Part shown: positions 7,519-15,953 of the stretch, piece by piece
How the letters are laid out: every line of letters begins with the position of its first letter
Position numbering within the stretch: position 1 is the stretch's first letter
NCBI GenBank assembly: GCA_965227905.1
Contig: OZ245780.1
Span: 248,001 to 312,000 of the forward strand
Length of the DNA: 64,000 nt
From: CBDDHT01 sp965227905
GTDB taxonomy: Bacteria; Pseudomonadota; Alphaproteobacteria; Rhizobiales; Methyloligellaceae
Reading direction: 5' to 3'
The notes under the pieces: generated by a model
Database searches by the model: none
What the model was told of the DNA's origin: nothing
What the model saw: only the letters and a program-made list of their open reading frames with translations
Program-made: the position numbers and the translations under genes

Positions 7519-10344
7519 ATGCGTATTGGTCTGCCAAGATTCTTGGCAGCCGGCCTCATTGTTATGGTCGGTTGTCTCTCACTCTCTGCTCAGGCATCGT
7601 CTTTTCTGAATTTGCCGAGTGCTGTTGCAGAGCACAGTTCATCTTCCAATCATTCTAATGCTACTCGCGAAGGCTACATTGTCCTGGCGCGAGGCCCTGG
7701 CGGAAAAGCCGCGGGCAAAGCGGCCGGCAAGGCTGCTGGCAAGGCGAAAGCCAAAGCTGCTGGCAAGGCGCGGTCGAAGGCCGCGGGTAAGGCCAGGTCA
7801 AAAGCTACGGGCCGTGCACGCGCTAAGGCCGCTGGTAAGGCAAGAGCCAAAGCAGCAGGCAGGGCGCGCGCGAAAGCCGCTGGTAAAGCCAGATCAAAGG
7901 TTGCCGGCAAAGCGAGAGCAAAAGCCGCTGGTAAGGCAAGAGCCAAAGCTGCAGGTCGGGCACGCGCGAAAGCCACTGGTAAAGCCAGATCAAAGGTTGC
8001 CGGCAAAGCGAGAGCAAAAGCCGCTGGTAAGGCAAGAGCCAAAGCTGCAGGTCGGGCACGCGCGAAAGCCGCTGGTAAAGCCAGGGCCAAGGTCGCCGGT
8101 AAAGCGAGAGCAAAAGCCGCAGGTAAGGCAAGAGCCAAAGCCGCAGGTCGGGCACGCGCGAAAGCCGCAGGCAAAGCCAGGGCTAAGGTTGCTGGCAAAG
8201 CGAGAGCAAAAGCCGCCGGCAAGGCAAGAGCCAAAGTCGCCAGTAAGGCACGTGCGAAAGCTGCAGGCAAAGCCAGAGGCAAGGCACAGGCTAAAGCAAA
8301 AGGTAAAGCTCGCGGTAAGGCACAAGCCAAAGCAAAGGGCAAAGCACGAGGCAAGGCCCATGCCAAAGCAAAGGGCAAGGCCAAAGGCAAAGCCCACGCC
8401 AAAGCGAAGGGCAAGGCTAAAGGCAAAGCCAAAGGCAAGGTCATAAGCCGCAAAGTTGCGACCAAGCGATCTGTCAGCCACCGTCACGGCAAGAAGATCG
8501 TCAAGATCAATAAGGTCGTCATCGCCAAGAAGATCGTTGGCGGTAAGAAGGGCAAGAAGCTCGTATCGACCAAGCGTGTTGTTTCAACTGTCAAGGTCAT
8601 TGGCAAACATCACGGCAAAAAGCACGTCTCAACCCATAAGGTTGTCGCCGGACACAAGGTCATCGGCGGCAAACATGGCAAGAAGACCGTTGCTTCCAAA
8701 AAGGTTGTTCACGGCAACAAAGTCGTCAGCAAGCATCATGGCAAGAAGCACGTGTCGGGCAAAAAGACCGTCACAGGCCACAAGACTGTCAAAGGACGCC
8801 ATAGTCACAAAACGGTTTCGACCAAGAAGGTCGTGACCAAAGGCCATGGCAAGAAGACGGTCTCAACATACAAGTCCGTCAACGGTCAGAAAGCCGTCGG
8901 CCATGGACACGGTAAGAAGCTCGTGTCGACCAAAAAGGTCGCCATCGGCTACAAGACCGTCTCCAAGCATCACGGCAAGAAGCATGTGTCGGGCAAGAAG
9001 ATCGTCACAGGCCACAAGACTGTCAAAGGACACCATAGTCACAAAACGGTTTCGACCAAGAAGGTCGTGACCAAAGGCCATGGCAAGAAGACGGTCTCAA
9101 CATACAAGTCCGTCAACGGTCAGAAAGCTGTCGGCCATGGATACGGCAAGAAGCTCGTGTCGACCAAAAAAGTCGCCATCGGCTACAAGACCGTCTCCAA
9201 GCACCACGGCAAAAAGCATGTGAGCGGCAAGAAGACCGTCACGGGCTACAAGACTGTCAAGGGCTATAACAGCAAGAAGACGGTCTCGACCAAAAAGGTT
9301 GCCACACGTGGTCATGGCAAAAAGACGGTCTCGACTTACAAGTCAGTCAACGGCCTGAAGGTCGTCGGGCATGGATACGGCAAGAAGCTCGTGTCGACCA
9401 AAAAGGTTGCCATCGGCTACAAGACCGTCTCCAAGCACCACGGCAAGAAGCATGTGAGTGGCAAGAAAGTCGTTGCCGGCCATAAGACCGTCTACAGCCG
9501 TCACGGCAAGAAGACGGTTGCGACCAAGAAGGTCGTCAACAGCCACAAGCATGTGACCAAGCGCCATGGCAAGAAGCATGTCAAAGGCGTGAAGGTTGTC
9601 GGTGCCTACAAGACCGTTTCAGGCCGTCACGGCAAGAAGACGGTCGCGACCAAGAAGGTCGTCGGTACCCACAAGCACGTGAAGAAGCATCACGGCAAGA
9701 AGCATGTGTCGGCCAAGAAGATCGTTGTCGCCCATCGGGTCGTAAGCCACGGCAAGAAAGGCAAGCATTCGAAGTCCGGCGGTCACCACGGCAAGAAGAA
9801 GGGTCATGGCAAAAAGCATGTCGTGATCAAGAAGGTCGTGGTCGTCAAAAAGGTCGTCGGCAAACACGGCAAGAAGGGTCACTACGGCCACAAAGGCAAG
9901 CCGAAAAAAGGCCATAAAGGCAAAGGTGGCAAATGGTCCAAAGGCAGCCATGGCAGGAAGCACGTCAAGATCAAGAAGGTCGTGATCGTGAAGAAGGTCA
10001 TTGGCGGCAAGAAAGGCAAAAAGGGCCACAAAGGCAAAGGCCATCACGGCCAGAATGGTGGCAAAAAGCACGGCCACAAGCATGGCAAGTACAAGATCAA
10101 GATCAAAAAGATCGTGATCGTCAAAAAGATCGTGATTTACAAGAACGGCAAAAAGATCATCAAAAAGATCAAGATCGTGAAAGTGATCATTATCAAGAAG
10201 AAGAAGAAGAAGCGTAAGAAGCCGCGCGCGCTGGTCAACCTGCAGGTTGCTCCGGCACCTGTGGTCGTCACGCGGCGCCGGTGCATCGAATTCCGCGATC
10301 GCTTCGCTCGCCAGGAATGCTTTCAGCCGGAGCGCGTCCAATAA
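7519..10344 (+). CDS. Exported giant cationic repeat protein (histone-H1-like and His/Lys/Val repeats)
   Basis: A 941-residue protein of unknown function. ATG 7519 is preferred over GTG 7498 because AGGGG sits at good spacing and a clean signal peptide follows (cleavage expected after AQA, residue 26). Residues 63-307 are Lys/Ala/Arg/Gly repeats resembling histone H1 tails: an 8-residue unit (GKARAKAA), grouped into 32-residue supra-units, then a 12-residue unit (KGKARGKAQAKA). Residues about 308-740 are HGKKxVSTKKVV-type units of about 20 residues, grouped into 78-residue supra-units. The end alternates Gly/Lys/His with Val/Ile/Lys strands and closes with a Cys pair (C922, C934). Between residues 52 and 923 there is no Asp or Glu. 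It probably acts outside the inner membrane, binding DNA, lipopolysaccharide or acidic polysaccharide (inference). Confidence 0.85.
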   Translation: MRIGLPRFLAAGLIVMVGCLSLSAQASSFLNLPSAVAEHSSSSNHSNATREGYIVLARGPGGKAAGKAAGKAAGKAKAKAAGKARSKAAGKARSKATGRARAKAAGKARAKAAGRARAKAAGKARSKVAGKARAKAAGKARAKAAGRARAKATGKARSKVAGKARAKAAGKARAKAAGRARAKAAGKARAKVAGKARAKAAGKARAKAAGRARAKAAGKARAKVAGKARAKAAGKARAKVASKARAKAAGKARGKAQAKAKGKARGKAQAKAKGKARGKAHAKAKGKAKGKAHAKAKGKAKGKAKGKVISRKVATKRSVSHRHGKKIVKINKVVIAKKIVGGKKGKKLVSTKRVVSTVKVIGKHHGKKHVSTHKVVAGHKVIGGKHGKKTVASKKVVHGNKVVSKHHGKKHVSGKKTVTGHKTVKGRHSHKTVSTKKVVTKGHGKKTVSTYKSVNGQKAVGHGHGKKLVSTKKVAIGYKTVSKHHGKKHVSGKKIVTGHKTVKGHHSHKTVSTKKVVTKGHGKKTVSTYKSVNGQKAVGHGYGKKLVSTKKVAIGYKTVSKHHGKKHVSGKKTVTGYKTVKGYNSKKTVSTKKVATRGHGKKTVSTYKSVNGLKVVGHGYGKKLVSTKKVAIGYKTVSKHHGKKHVSGKKVVAGHKTVYSRHGKKTVATKKVVNSHKHVTKRHGKKHVKGVKVVGAYKTVSGRHGKKTVATKKVVGTHKHVKKHHGKKHVSAKKIVVAHRVVSHGKKGKHSKSGGHHGKKKGHGKKHVVIKKVVVVKKVVGKHGKKGHYGHKGKPKKGHKGKGGKWSKGSHGRKHVKIKKVVIVKKVIGGKKGKKGHKGKGHHGQNGGKKHGHKHGKYKIKIKKIVIVKKIVIYKNGKKIIKKIKIVKVIIIKKKKKKRKKPRALVNLQVAPAPVVVTRRRCIEFRDRFARQECFQPERVQ
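7882..8265 (+). repeat. Four tandem copies of a 96-base coding repeat
   Basis: Units begin at 7882, 7978, 8074 and 8170, exactly 96 bases apart. Each encodes four 8-residue blocks of the GKARAKAA type. The units are nearly identical in DNA, including third codon positions, so copy number has changed recently by slippage or recombination. They are likely to vary between strains. Confidence 0.9.
8827..9528 (+). repeat. Tandem 234-base coding repeat (three copies, last one diverged)
   Basis: Units start at 8827, 9061 and 9295. Each encodes 78 residues made of four related HGKKxVS modules. The first two are almost identical at DNA level and the third has diverged. A more degenerate unit seems to precede them from about 8593. 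The period is also visible as regularly spaced open frames on the opposite strand. Confidence 0.85.
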
Positions 10345-10391
10345 GGCAGTTCTCCAGCTGACAAAAACATAGCGCTTCACGCGCTATCAAA

Positions 10392-10434
10392 GACCCCACG
10401 CGGATCGATGGTATTGAGTGCTTCGCGTGGGGTC
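10392..10434. terminator. Hairpin between convergent genes
   Basis: Perfect 11-base inverted repeat GACCCCACGCG (10392-10402) and CGCGTGGGGTC (10424-10434) with a 21-base loop. It sits between the repeat-protein gene and the convergent threonine-synthase-like gene, so it could serve both. No long T run follows, so intrinsic termination is only probable. Confidence 0.55.
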
Positions 10435-10512
10435 ACGCATTTTGGGGGGCGGATTTCTGCGAGGTTCGGCTCCCGGCTCAAGCTCGAAACCGGGCAATCC
10501 CAATAGCTTTTG

Positions 10513-11727
10513 TCACTGTGCCAGAAGGCGGCCGAAGTCTAGCGGCTGGGAGACGTCAATCCTCTCGCCAACCGGCGGCATTGGCTCTTTATGAGCAGAC
10601 CCGGAGTTGAACAGGACGGATCGGGCATCGGGCGCGAGCCGGCCGTCGCCGACTGACTGTTCCCACGCCGCGAGGGTCGCGGCGCCTTCCGGTGAAAGCA
10701 ATACACCATCATTGCGAGCCGCACGGTTCCTTGCAGCAATCACTGCCTCGTCGGATACGGCAACTGCAAAACCACCCGACTCTCTAACAGTGCTGAGAAT
10801 AAGCCTGTCGGCAAAGGCTTTTGGAACGCGAACGCCATTCACCAGGGTCGCCGCCGAAAGCCATGGTTCGCAAGTGTCACGGCCATCTTCGAGAGCCTTC
10901 AGCACCGGGGCGCAGCCGGTCGACTGGACGACTACCATTTTCGGCAAAGGTCCGGTTATCCACCCGAGTTGCTTCAGCTCCTTGAAACCCTTCCACATCC
11001 CGATGAGCCCGGTACCGCCACCGGTTGGATAAAAGATGGCATCCGGCAAGCTCCATCCGAGCTGCTCGGCGAGCTCCAGCCCCATGGTCTTCTTGCCTTC
11101 CAGGCGATAGGGCTCTTTCAGTGTTGAAAGATCGAACCAGCCCGCAACATCTCGGCCGTCCGCAACGATGCGGCCGCAAACGTCGATCTGCCCGTTGACG
11201 CGCCAGACCCTGGCGCCAAGCATGGCCGTCTCCCTCACATTGATTTCGGGCGTTTCCTCAGGGCAGAAGACGAAAGTCTCGATTCCGACCCGCGCGCCAT
11301 AGGCAGCAAGAGCCGCGCCTGCGTTTCCATTGGAGGGCATGGCGATCCGCTTCACGCCAAAACTATGCGCCATGGTTACAGCCAGCGCCAATCCGCGCGC
11401 CTTGAATGAGGCGGTCGGCAGCCGGCTCTCGTCTTTCACCAGAACCTCGCCTGCCGCCTCGACCGATGCGCGCAGGGGCAACAGCGGCGTCATCATCTCG
11501 CCAAGACTAACGATCTCCGCACCGTCGGGTACTGGTAAGAGTTCGCGATAGCGCCACATGTCGGCCGGACGGCTGGCGATATCCTGCTTCGACACGGATG
11601 TTCTGACACGTTCGAGATCGTAGCGCGTGATGAGCGGCGCTCCTGCACGCGAGAGATTTAGGAGTTGGCCGGCGTCGTGGCACTCGCCCGTCTCGCTGCA
11701 TTCGAAATGCGTCACGAACGATGTCAT
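10513..11727 (-). CDS. Threonine-synthase-like PLP enzyme
   Basis: A 404-residue fold-type II PLP enzyme. An N-terminal segment of the threonine-synthase type (THFECSETGECHDAGQ) is followed by the PLP lysine K109 in ASFKARG, a phosphate-binding region (MPSNGNAGAALAAYG) and the glycine loop PTGGGTGLIGMWKG. Known role of close relatives: conversion of O-phosphohomoserine to threonine. Some related enzymes act on other hydroxy or diamino acids, so the exact reaction is uncertain. Start 11727 has a very strong GGAGGG; the frame upstream is spurious. It is divergent from argG. Confidence 0.85.
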   Translation of the reverse strand: MTSFVTHFECSETGECHDAGQLLNLSRAGAPLITRYDLERVRTSVSKQDIASRPADMWRYRELLPVPDGAEIVSLGEMMTPLLPLRASVEAAGEVLVKDESRLPTASFKARGLALAVTMAHSFGVKRIAMPSNGNAGAALAAYGARVGIETFVFCPEETPEINVRETAMLGARVWRVNGQIDVCGRIVADGRDVAGWFDLSTLKEPYRLEGKKTMGLELAEQLGWSLPDAIFYPTGGGTGLIGMWKGFKELKQLGWITGPLPKMVVVQSTGCAPVLKALEDGRDTCEPWLSAATLVNGVRVPKAFADRLILSTVRESGGFAVAVSDEAVIAARNRAARNDGVLLSPEGAATLAAWEQSVGDGRLAPDARSVLFNSGSAHKEPMPPVGERIDVSQPLDFGRLLAQ

Positions 11728-11782
11728 GCTTTTCCCTCCATGATACTCAACAGACCCTAGTCTAATTGCTGCCGGAGATCGC

Positions 11783-11810
11783 TTGCTCCGCTGGGCCACT
11801 TGCCTATAGT
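11783..11810 (+). promoter_or_regulatory. Putative sigma-70 promoter of argG
   Basis: TTGCTC (11783-11788) and TATAGT (11805-11810) with a 16-base spacer lie about 30 bases before the argG start. The dapB gene has a very similar pair. This is pattern matching only. Confidence 0.35.
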
Positions 11811-11839
11811 GCGCCGCGACGTGACCGGAGTGCTGTTCT

Positions 11840-13063
11840 ATGGCCGATAAAAGCAAAATTAACAAAGTCGTCCTCGCCTATTCAGGCGGTCTCGACACAT
11901 CCATCATACTGAAATGGCTGGAGACGACCTACGAGTGTGAGGTGGTGACGTTCACAGCCGATCTCGGCCAGGGCGAGGAACTTGAGCCCGCTCGCAAAAA
12001 GGCCGAGATGCTAGGCATCAAGGAAATCTATATCGAAGATCTCCGAGAGGAGTTCGTCTCAGACTATGTGTTTCCCATGTTCCGGGCGAACACGGTCTAT
12101 GAGGGTATCTATCTGCTGGGCACATCGATCGCACGTCCGTTGATCGCTAAGCGCCAGATTGAAATTGCGGCAGAAACCGGCGCCGATGCTGTCTGTCATG
12201 GCGCCACCGGCAAGGGTAACGATCAGATCCGCTTCGAGTTGGGTTACTATGCGCTCAATCCGGATATCCACGTCATTGCCCCATGGCGCGAGTGGGACCT
12301 TGTGAGCCGTGGCGATCTCATCGACTTTGCGATGAAGCATCAAATCCCGGTGCCGAAGGATAAACGCGGCGAAGCGCCCTTCTCCGTCGACGCCAATCTT
12401 CTGCATACATCGTCAGAAGGTAAGGTTCTGGAAGATCCCGATGAGATCTGTCCCGACTACGTGTTTCAGCGTACCGATGATCCCGTGGATGCACCAGATA
12501 CGCCACAAGTTGTTGAGATTGCCTTTGAGAAAGGTGACGCCATTGCCGTTGATGGTCAGGCCTTGAGCCCGGCCGCTCTACTGACGCAGCTCAATGAACT
12601 CGGGAAGACCCACGGCATCGGCCGCATCGATCTTGTCGAGAACCGATTTGTCGGCATGAAATCGCGCGGCGTCTACGAAACGCCTGGCGGCACGATCCTT
12701 CTGGCTGCCCATCGCGGCATCGAGTCCATTACGCTCGACCGCGGCGCAGCCCACCTCAAGGATGAGCTCATGCCGCGCTATGCCGAACTCATCTACAATG
12801 GTTTCTGGTTCGCGCCGGAACGGGAGATGTTACAAGCAGCCATCGACCAAAGCCAGGCTCACGTAACGGGAACTGTTCGCTTGCGGCTCTATAAGGGCCA
12901 CGCCGAAGTGATTGGACGCGCGTCGCCTTTCTCACTCTACTCCGAAGACTTGGTCACCTTTGAAGAAGGCTCCGGATATGACCAGCAGGACGCTGAAGGC
13001 TTCATCAAGTTGAACGCCCTGCGGCTGCGCACTCTTGCCGCCCGCAAACGACGAATAGACTGA
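11840..13063 (+). CDS. argG: Argininosuccinate synthase
   Basis: A 407-residue cytoplasmic enzyme that joins citrulline and aspartate using ATP, the penultimate step of arginine synthesis. The PP-loop is intact (AYSGGLDTS, residues 13-21). The family motifs CHGATGKGNDQIRFE and ENRFVGMKSRGVYETPGG follow at their usual places, and the length is normal for bacterial ArgG. It is a single gene, divergent from the threonine-synthase-like gene, with a possible promoter at 11783-11810. Confidence 0.98.
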   Translation: MADKSKINKVVLAYSGGLDTSIILKWLETTYECEVVTFTADLGQGEELEPARKKAEMLGIKEIYIEDLREEFVSDYVFPMFRANTVYEGIYLLGTSIARPLIAKRQIEIAAETGADAVCHGATGKGNDQIRFELGYYALNPDIHVIAPWREWDLVSRGDLIDFAMKHQIPVPKDKRGEAPFSVDANLLHTSSEGKVLEDPDEICPDYVFQRTDDPVDAPDTPQVVEIAFEKGDAIAVDGQALSPAALLTQLNELGKTHGIGRIDLVENRFVGMKSRGVYETPGGTILLAAHRGIESITLDRGAAHLKDELMPRYAELIYNGFWFAPEREMLQAAIDQSQAHVTGTVRLRLYKGHAEVIGRASPFSLYSEDLVTFEEGSGYDQQDAEGFIKLNALRLRTLAARKRRID

Positions 13064-13082
13064 GAACCGCCAGGTCGAAACC

Positions 13083-13709
13083 ATGCCCTTGCAAAATCGC
13101 GTCACACCGGAGGGAACGATTATCGCCACTCCGGAACGCGGTCTTTACATGGGCAATCGCGGCGGCCGCTTTCATCGCCCCGATAAGACACTGACCCACA
13201 GGCGGTGGGCGTCGAAGGCATGGATCACCTGCCGGACGAGCTTCCGGGGTCGCCAACGCCAGATTATGAATCCGCGCAGCTATACGGAGCTGTTCTTTCT
13301 GGATGAAGCAACCTCTCTCGCCGCCGGTCATCGCCCCTGCGCCGAATGCCGCCGCGCCGACTTCAACGAATTCATGCTGGCTTGGGCCGCTCGGGACGGA
13401 AGAACAAGCCGCGCCTATGTCGAAGAGGTGGATACGGCTCTTCACGCCGAGCGACTTGGAAAGGCCTCTGGACAACGACGGCACAAGGCACCGTTCAAAG
13501 ATCTACCGAATGGGGTGTTCGTGACTGTGGCAGGGAATGTTTATCTCGTGAAAGATCGGAACCTGCTCCTTTGGACACCGGCTGGTTACAGCGAAGCGCA
13601 GCGTCGGCCGAAGTCTGGTTCCGCTGAAGTCCTAACGCCTATTGGAATTGTCGCCGTGCTGGCACAGGGCTACGAGCCCGTCATTCATGGCACCGCACAA
13701 AACCTATGA
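13083..13709 (+). CDS. Conserved hypothetical protein with Cys pair (possible metal-binding)
   Basis: A 208-residue protein that I recognise only as a conserved alphaproteobacterial family. A motif GHRPCAECRR (about residues 79-88), preceded by RSYTELFFLDEATSLAAG, recalls the Cys-x2-Cys segment of Ada-type zinc domains. The N-terminal part is rich in Arg and aromatic residues, and the C-terminal third is beta-rich. No signal peptide or membrane segment is present. It starts 20 bases after argG and may be cotranscribed with it. CAGGTCG precedes the ATG. Function not assigned. Confidence 0.75.
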   Translation: MPLQNRVTPEGTIIATPERGLYMGNRGGRFHRPDKTLTHRRWASKAWITCRTSFRGRQRQIMNPRSYTELFFLDEATSLAAGHRPCAECRRADFNEFMLAWAARDGRTSRAYVEEVDTALHAERLGKASGQRRHKAPFKDLPNGVFVTVAGNVYLVKDRNLLLWTPAGYSEAQRRPKSGSAEVLTPIGIVAVLAQGYEPVIHGTAQNL

Positions 13710-13710
13710 C

Positions 13711-13782
13711 GTTGCTCTAGCAGCTTAGAGTCGATCAACTTTTCTGCGCTTGGTCGATTCCGACTAAGCACAGGTTGATCTA
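13711..13782. repeat. 72-base palindromic repeat, copy 1
   Basis: It begins GTTGCTCTAGCAGC, then GATCAAC, and ends GGTTGATCTA, so it can fold through GATCAAC/GTTGATC with an inner stem around a TCGATTCCGAC loop. A second copy lies at 14962-15032 with about 85 percent identity by eye. It starts immediately after the preceding stop codon and fills the gap to the acetyltransferase gene. Confidence 0.8.
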
Positions 13783-13800
13783 ACACGCTATCATTCCGCG

Positions 13801-14307
13801 ATGGCAACAGACCTTATCTCAATCCGCCCGGCGTTGCTCCGGGATGCGCCGTGTCTGGCGAGAGTCCACGAAGAGACGTGGCGTGCGACCTATCAGGGCA
13901 TCATCCCGCATCTTCCGCTGTCTCGGATGATCGCACGGCACGACACGCTGTTTTGGGAAAAGGCGATTTTTCGAAGCAGGCCAATCCTGGTGCTCGAATA
14001 TGACAGCGACACCGTGGCTTACGCGACGTTCGGCCCCAGTCGCATGCGCGGCTCACCGTTCGATGGGGAAATCTACGAGCTTTATGTCAGGCCGGAATTT
14101 CAGGGCGTGGGTTTTGGAACGAAACTCTTCAAGGCTGTTCGATCCAAACTCGCAGAGCGCCATCTGAATGGCCTGGTCGTGTGGGCTCTTGCAGACAATG
14201 ACATGGCATGCGCCTTCTATCTGCAACGGGGCGGACAGCCCGTGTCTGAAGGGATGGAGCCGTTCGGCGATATCTCGCTTCGCAAGGTCGCCTATGCATG
14301 GCGATGA
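13801..14307 (+). CDS. GNAT family N-acetyltransferase
   Basis: A 168-residue protein with the GNAT fold. The acetyl-CoA binding segment is visible as LYVRPEFQGVGFGTKLF (about residues 94-110), followed by the family's C-terminal ALADNDMACAFYLQRGG. The N-terminal part (IRPALLRDAPCLARVHEETWRATYQG) is typical of the branch acting on small amines or protein N-termini. Substrate unknown. It lies between two copies of an intergenic repeat and has no obvious operon partner. Confidence 0.88.
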   Translation: MATDLISIRPALLRDAPCLARVHEETWRATYQGIIPHLPLSRMIARHDTLFWEKAIFRSRPILVLEYDSDTVAYATFGPSRMRGSPFDGEIYELYVRPEFQGVGFGTKLFKAVRSKLAERHLNGLVVWALADNDMACAFYLQRGGQPVSEGMEPFGDISLRKVAYAWR

Positions 14308-14403
14308 AGACGGCTTATACAACGGAATGACACCTTGTTGCATCGCCAGTCATCGGTGCAGACTGAGCAATCATCTCCAATCGTTCACTCAAAAGGTTCT
14401 ACG

Positions 14404-14931
14404 ATGCGTATCGACGCCGTTTCCATTGGCGAAAACCCACCCTACGACGTCAATGTGATCGTCGAGGTCCCGCTTGGCGGCGTTCCCGTCAAATACGAGA
14501 TGGATAAGGCAGCCGGAGCCCTGGTCGTCGACCGGTTCCTTCACACGCCAATGCACTACCCCTGCAATTACGGCTTCGTTCCGCACACGCTTTCCGACGA
14601 CGGTGATCCGGTCGACATACTCGTTGCAGGTGCAACCCCCGTCGTTCCCGGCGCCATCATGCGTTCGCGGCCCGTCGGCGTCCTGGTGATGAAGGATGAA
14701 AAAGGCGAAGACGAGAAGATTCTGGGTGTGCCTCATGACGATCTTTCGCCCTTTTACAGTGGCGTCGGGTCTTATCGCGATCTGCCGAAGACCCTGATCG
14801 ACCAGATTGCCCACTTCTTCGGTCACTACAAAGACCTGGAGGAGGGAAAATGGGTGGAAATCGTGCGGTGGGGCGAGGCTGAAGAAGCGCATGACTTTAT
14901 TCGACGCGCTATCGACAGGCAGAAAGACTAG
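14404..14931 (+). CDS. ppa: Inorganic pyrophosphatase
   Basis: A 175-residue soluble enzyme that hydrolyses pyrophosphate to phosphate. The family features are all present: an early VEVPLGG with K, the active-site stretch HYPCNYGFVPHTLSDDGDPVDILV, and the later KDLEEGKWVEIVRWG. Length is normal. Start 14404 gives the conserved N-terminus (MRIDAVSIGENPPYDVNVIVE) and has AAAAGG upstream; a longer upstream frame from 14335 is not supported by family length. Confidence 0.97.
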   Translation: MRIDAVSIGENPPYDVNVIVEVPLGGVPVKYEMDKAAGALVVDRFLHTPMHYPCNYGFVPHTLSDDGDPVDILVAGATPVVPGAIMRSRPVGVLVMKDEKGEDEKILGVPHDDLSPFYSGVGSYRDLPKTLIDQIAHFFGHYKDLEEGKWVEIVRWGEAEEAHDFIRRAIDRQKD

Positions 14932-14971
14932 AGCAACGTGCGTCCGCTTGGACGCACCCAAGTTGCTCTAG
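14930..14971. terminator. Hairpin after ppa
   Basis: Inverted repeat CTAGAGCAAC ... GTTGCTCTAG with an inner TGCGTCC/GGACGCA stem, starting at the ppa stop codon. It probably acts as a terminator or RNA-stabilising stem and merges into the second copy of the 72-base repeat. No T tract follows. Confidence 0.6.
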
Positions 14972-15032
14972 CAGCGGAGAATCGATCAACTTTTCTGCGC
15001 ATAATCGATTCCGACTATGCGCAGGTTGATCT
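14962..15032. repeat. 72-base palindromic repeat, copy 2
   Basis: Same element as at 13711-13782, with a better inner stem here: CTGCGCATA pairs with TATGCGCAG, flanked by GATCAAC and GTTGATC. It lies between ppa and dapB. The sequence similarity of the two copies and their position between genes mark it as a REP-like family. Confidence 0.8.
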
Positions 15033-15043
15033 AAGCCCTTTCT

Positions 15044-15071
15044 TTGCTTCTTCGAGCGGCGCTGCTATAGC
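15044..15071 (+). promoter_or_regulatory. Putative sigma-70 promoter of dapB
   Basis: TTGCTT (15044-15049) and TATAGC (15066-15071) with a 16-base spacer, 28 bases before dapB. It nearly matches the candidate argG promoter. Pattern evidence only. Confidence 0.35.
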
Positions 15072-15099
15072 CGGCACGTCATTACAGTGAGGCTCCGAT

Positions 15100-15906
15100 A
15101 TGAGCGATATGAAGATCGCGGTCATGGGTGCCGCCGGGCGCATGGGACAGGCCCTGGCGCAAGCTGCGCATGCAGCCGACGGCATCGTGGTGGCAGGCGG
15201 TACGGAAGCGCCGGGATCCAACGCGATTGGCCGCGACATCGGTGAGATCTCGGGGCTCGGCACAATCGGAGCCAAGATCACCGACAGCCCCATCGATCTC
15301 ATCGCCGAAGTCGACGGGATTCTGGATTTTACCGCACCTGGACCCAGCACCGAATTCGCGGCCCTTGCCGCTCAGGCACGTATTGTCCATGTGGTCGGCA
15401 CGACAGGATTCGAGCCGGCCCATGAAGACAAATTCAAGGCAGCCGCCCGCCACGCCACCATTGTCAAAGCCGGCAATATGAGCCTCGGCGTCAATCTGCT
15501 CGTCGAGCTCACCCGCCGCGTTGCTGCAGCCCTCGACCCGGATTTCGATATCGAAGTCGTCGAGATGCATCACCGGCACAAGGTTGACGCACCGTCCGGA
15601 ACAGCCTTGATGCTGGGAGAAGCCGCGGCCGAGGGCCGCGAGGTAGCTCTTGATAAGTGTGCGGTCTGGGCCCGCGAAGGACAGACGGGAGCAAGGAACC
15701 GCGGCGACATCGGTTTCGCCACGCTCAGGGGCGGAAATGTCGTCGGAGAGCACACAGTCGTCTTCGCTGCCGACGGCGAACGCATCGAGCTGACCCACAG
15801 AGCGACTGACCGAGGCATCTTTGCACGCGGTGCCGTGAAGGCTGCACTCTGGGGCCACGGCAAGCCGCCAGGTCTGTACTCGATGATGGATGTGCTTGGG
15901 ATTTAG
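15100..15906 (+). CDS. dapB: 4-hydroxy-tetrahydrodipicolinate reductase
   Basis: A 268-residue cytoplasmic enzyme of lysine and diaminopimelate synthesis that reduces the cyclic product of DapA with NAD(P)H. The nucleotide-binding N-terminus is clear (IAVMGAAGRMGQAL). The active-site stretch EMHHRHKVDAPSGTA contains the catalytic His and Lys. Length is normal. The gene runs into gpmA 47 bases downstream, the same neighbour order known in other Hyphomicrobiales. Confidence 0.97.
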   Translation: MSDMKIAVMGAAGRMGQALAQAAHAADGIVVAGGTEAPGSNAIGRDIGEISGLGTIGAKITDSPIDLIAEVDGILDFTAPGPSTEFAALAAQARIVHVVGTTGFEPAHEDKFKAAARHATIVKAGNMSLGVNLLVELTRRVAAALDPDFDIEVVEMHHRHKVDAPSGTALMLGEAAAEGREVALDKCAVWAREGQTGARNRGDIGFATLRGGNVVGEHTVVFAADGERIELTHRATDRGIFARGAVKAALWGHGKPPGLYSMMDVLGI

Positions 15907-15953
15907 GATTCAGCAATCAACCTGAACACTCACAAGGAAACGGATACGACGCG

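Noticed and set aside
7674..8465. Long reverse-strand open frame of Ala/Leu-rich residues opposite the Lys/Ala repeats
   Set aside because: It is the mirror of the Lys/Ala codons in the repeat gene (AAG and GCC read backwards give Leu and Ala). It has no start site of its own, and similar frames recur at the repeat period.
7882..9528. Possible CRISPR-like array because of regular repeats
   Set aside because: The repeats are contiguous coding units with no unique spacers, and no cas genes are present.
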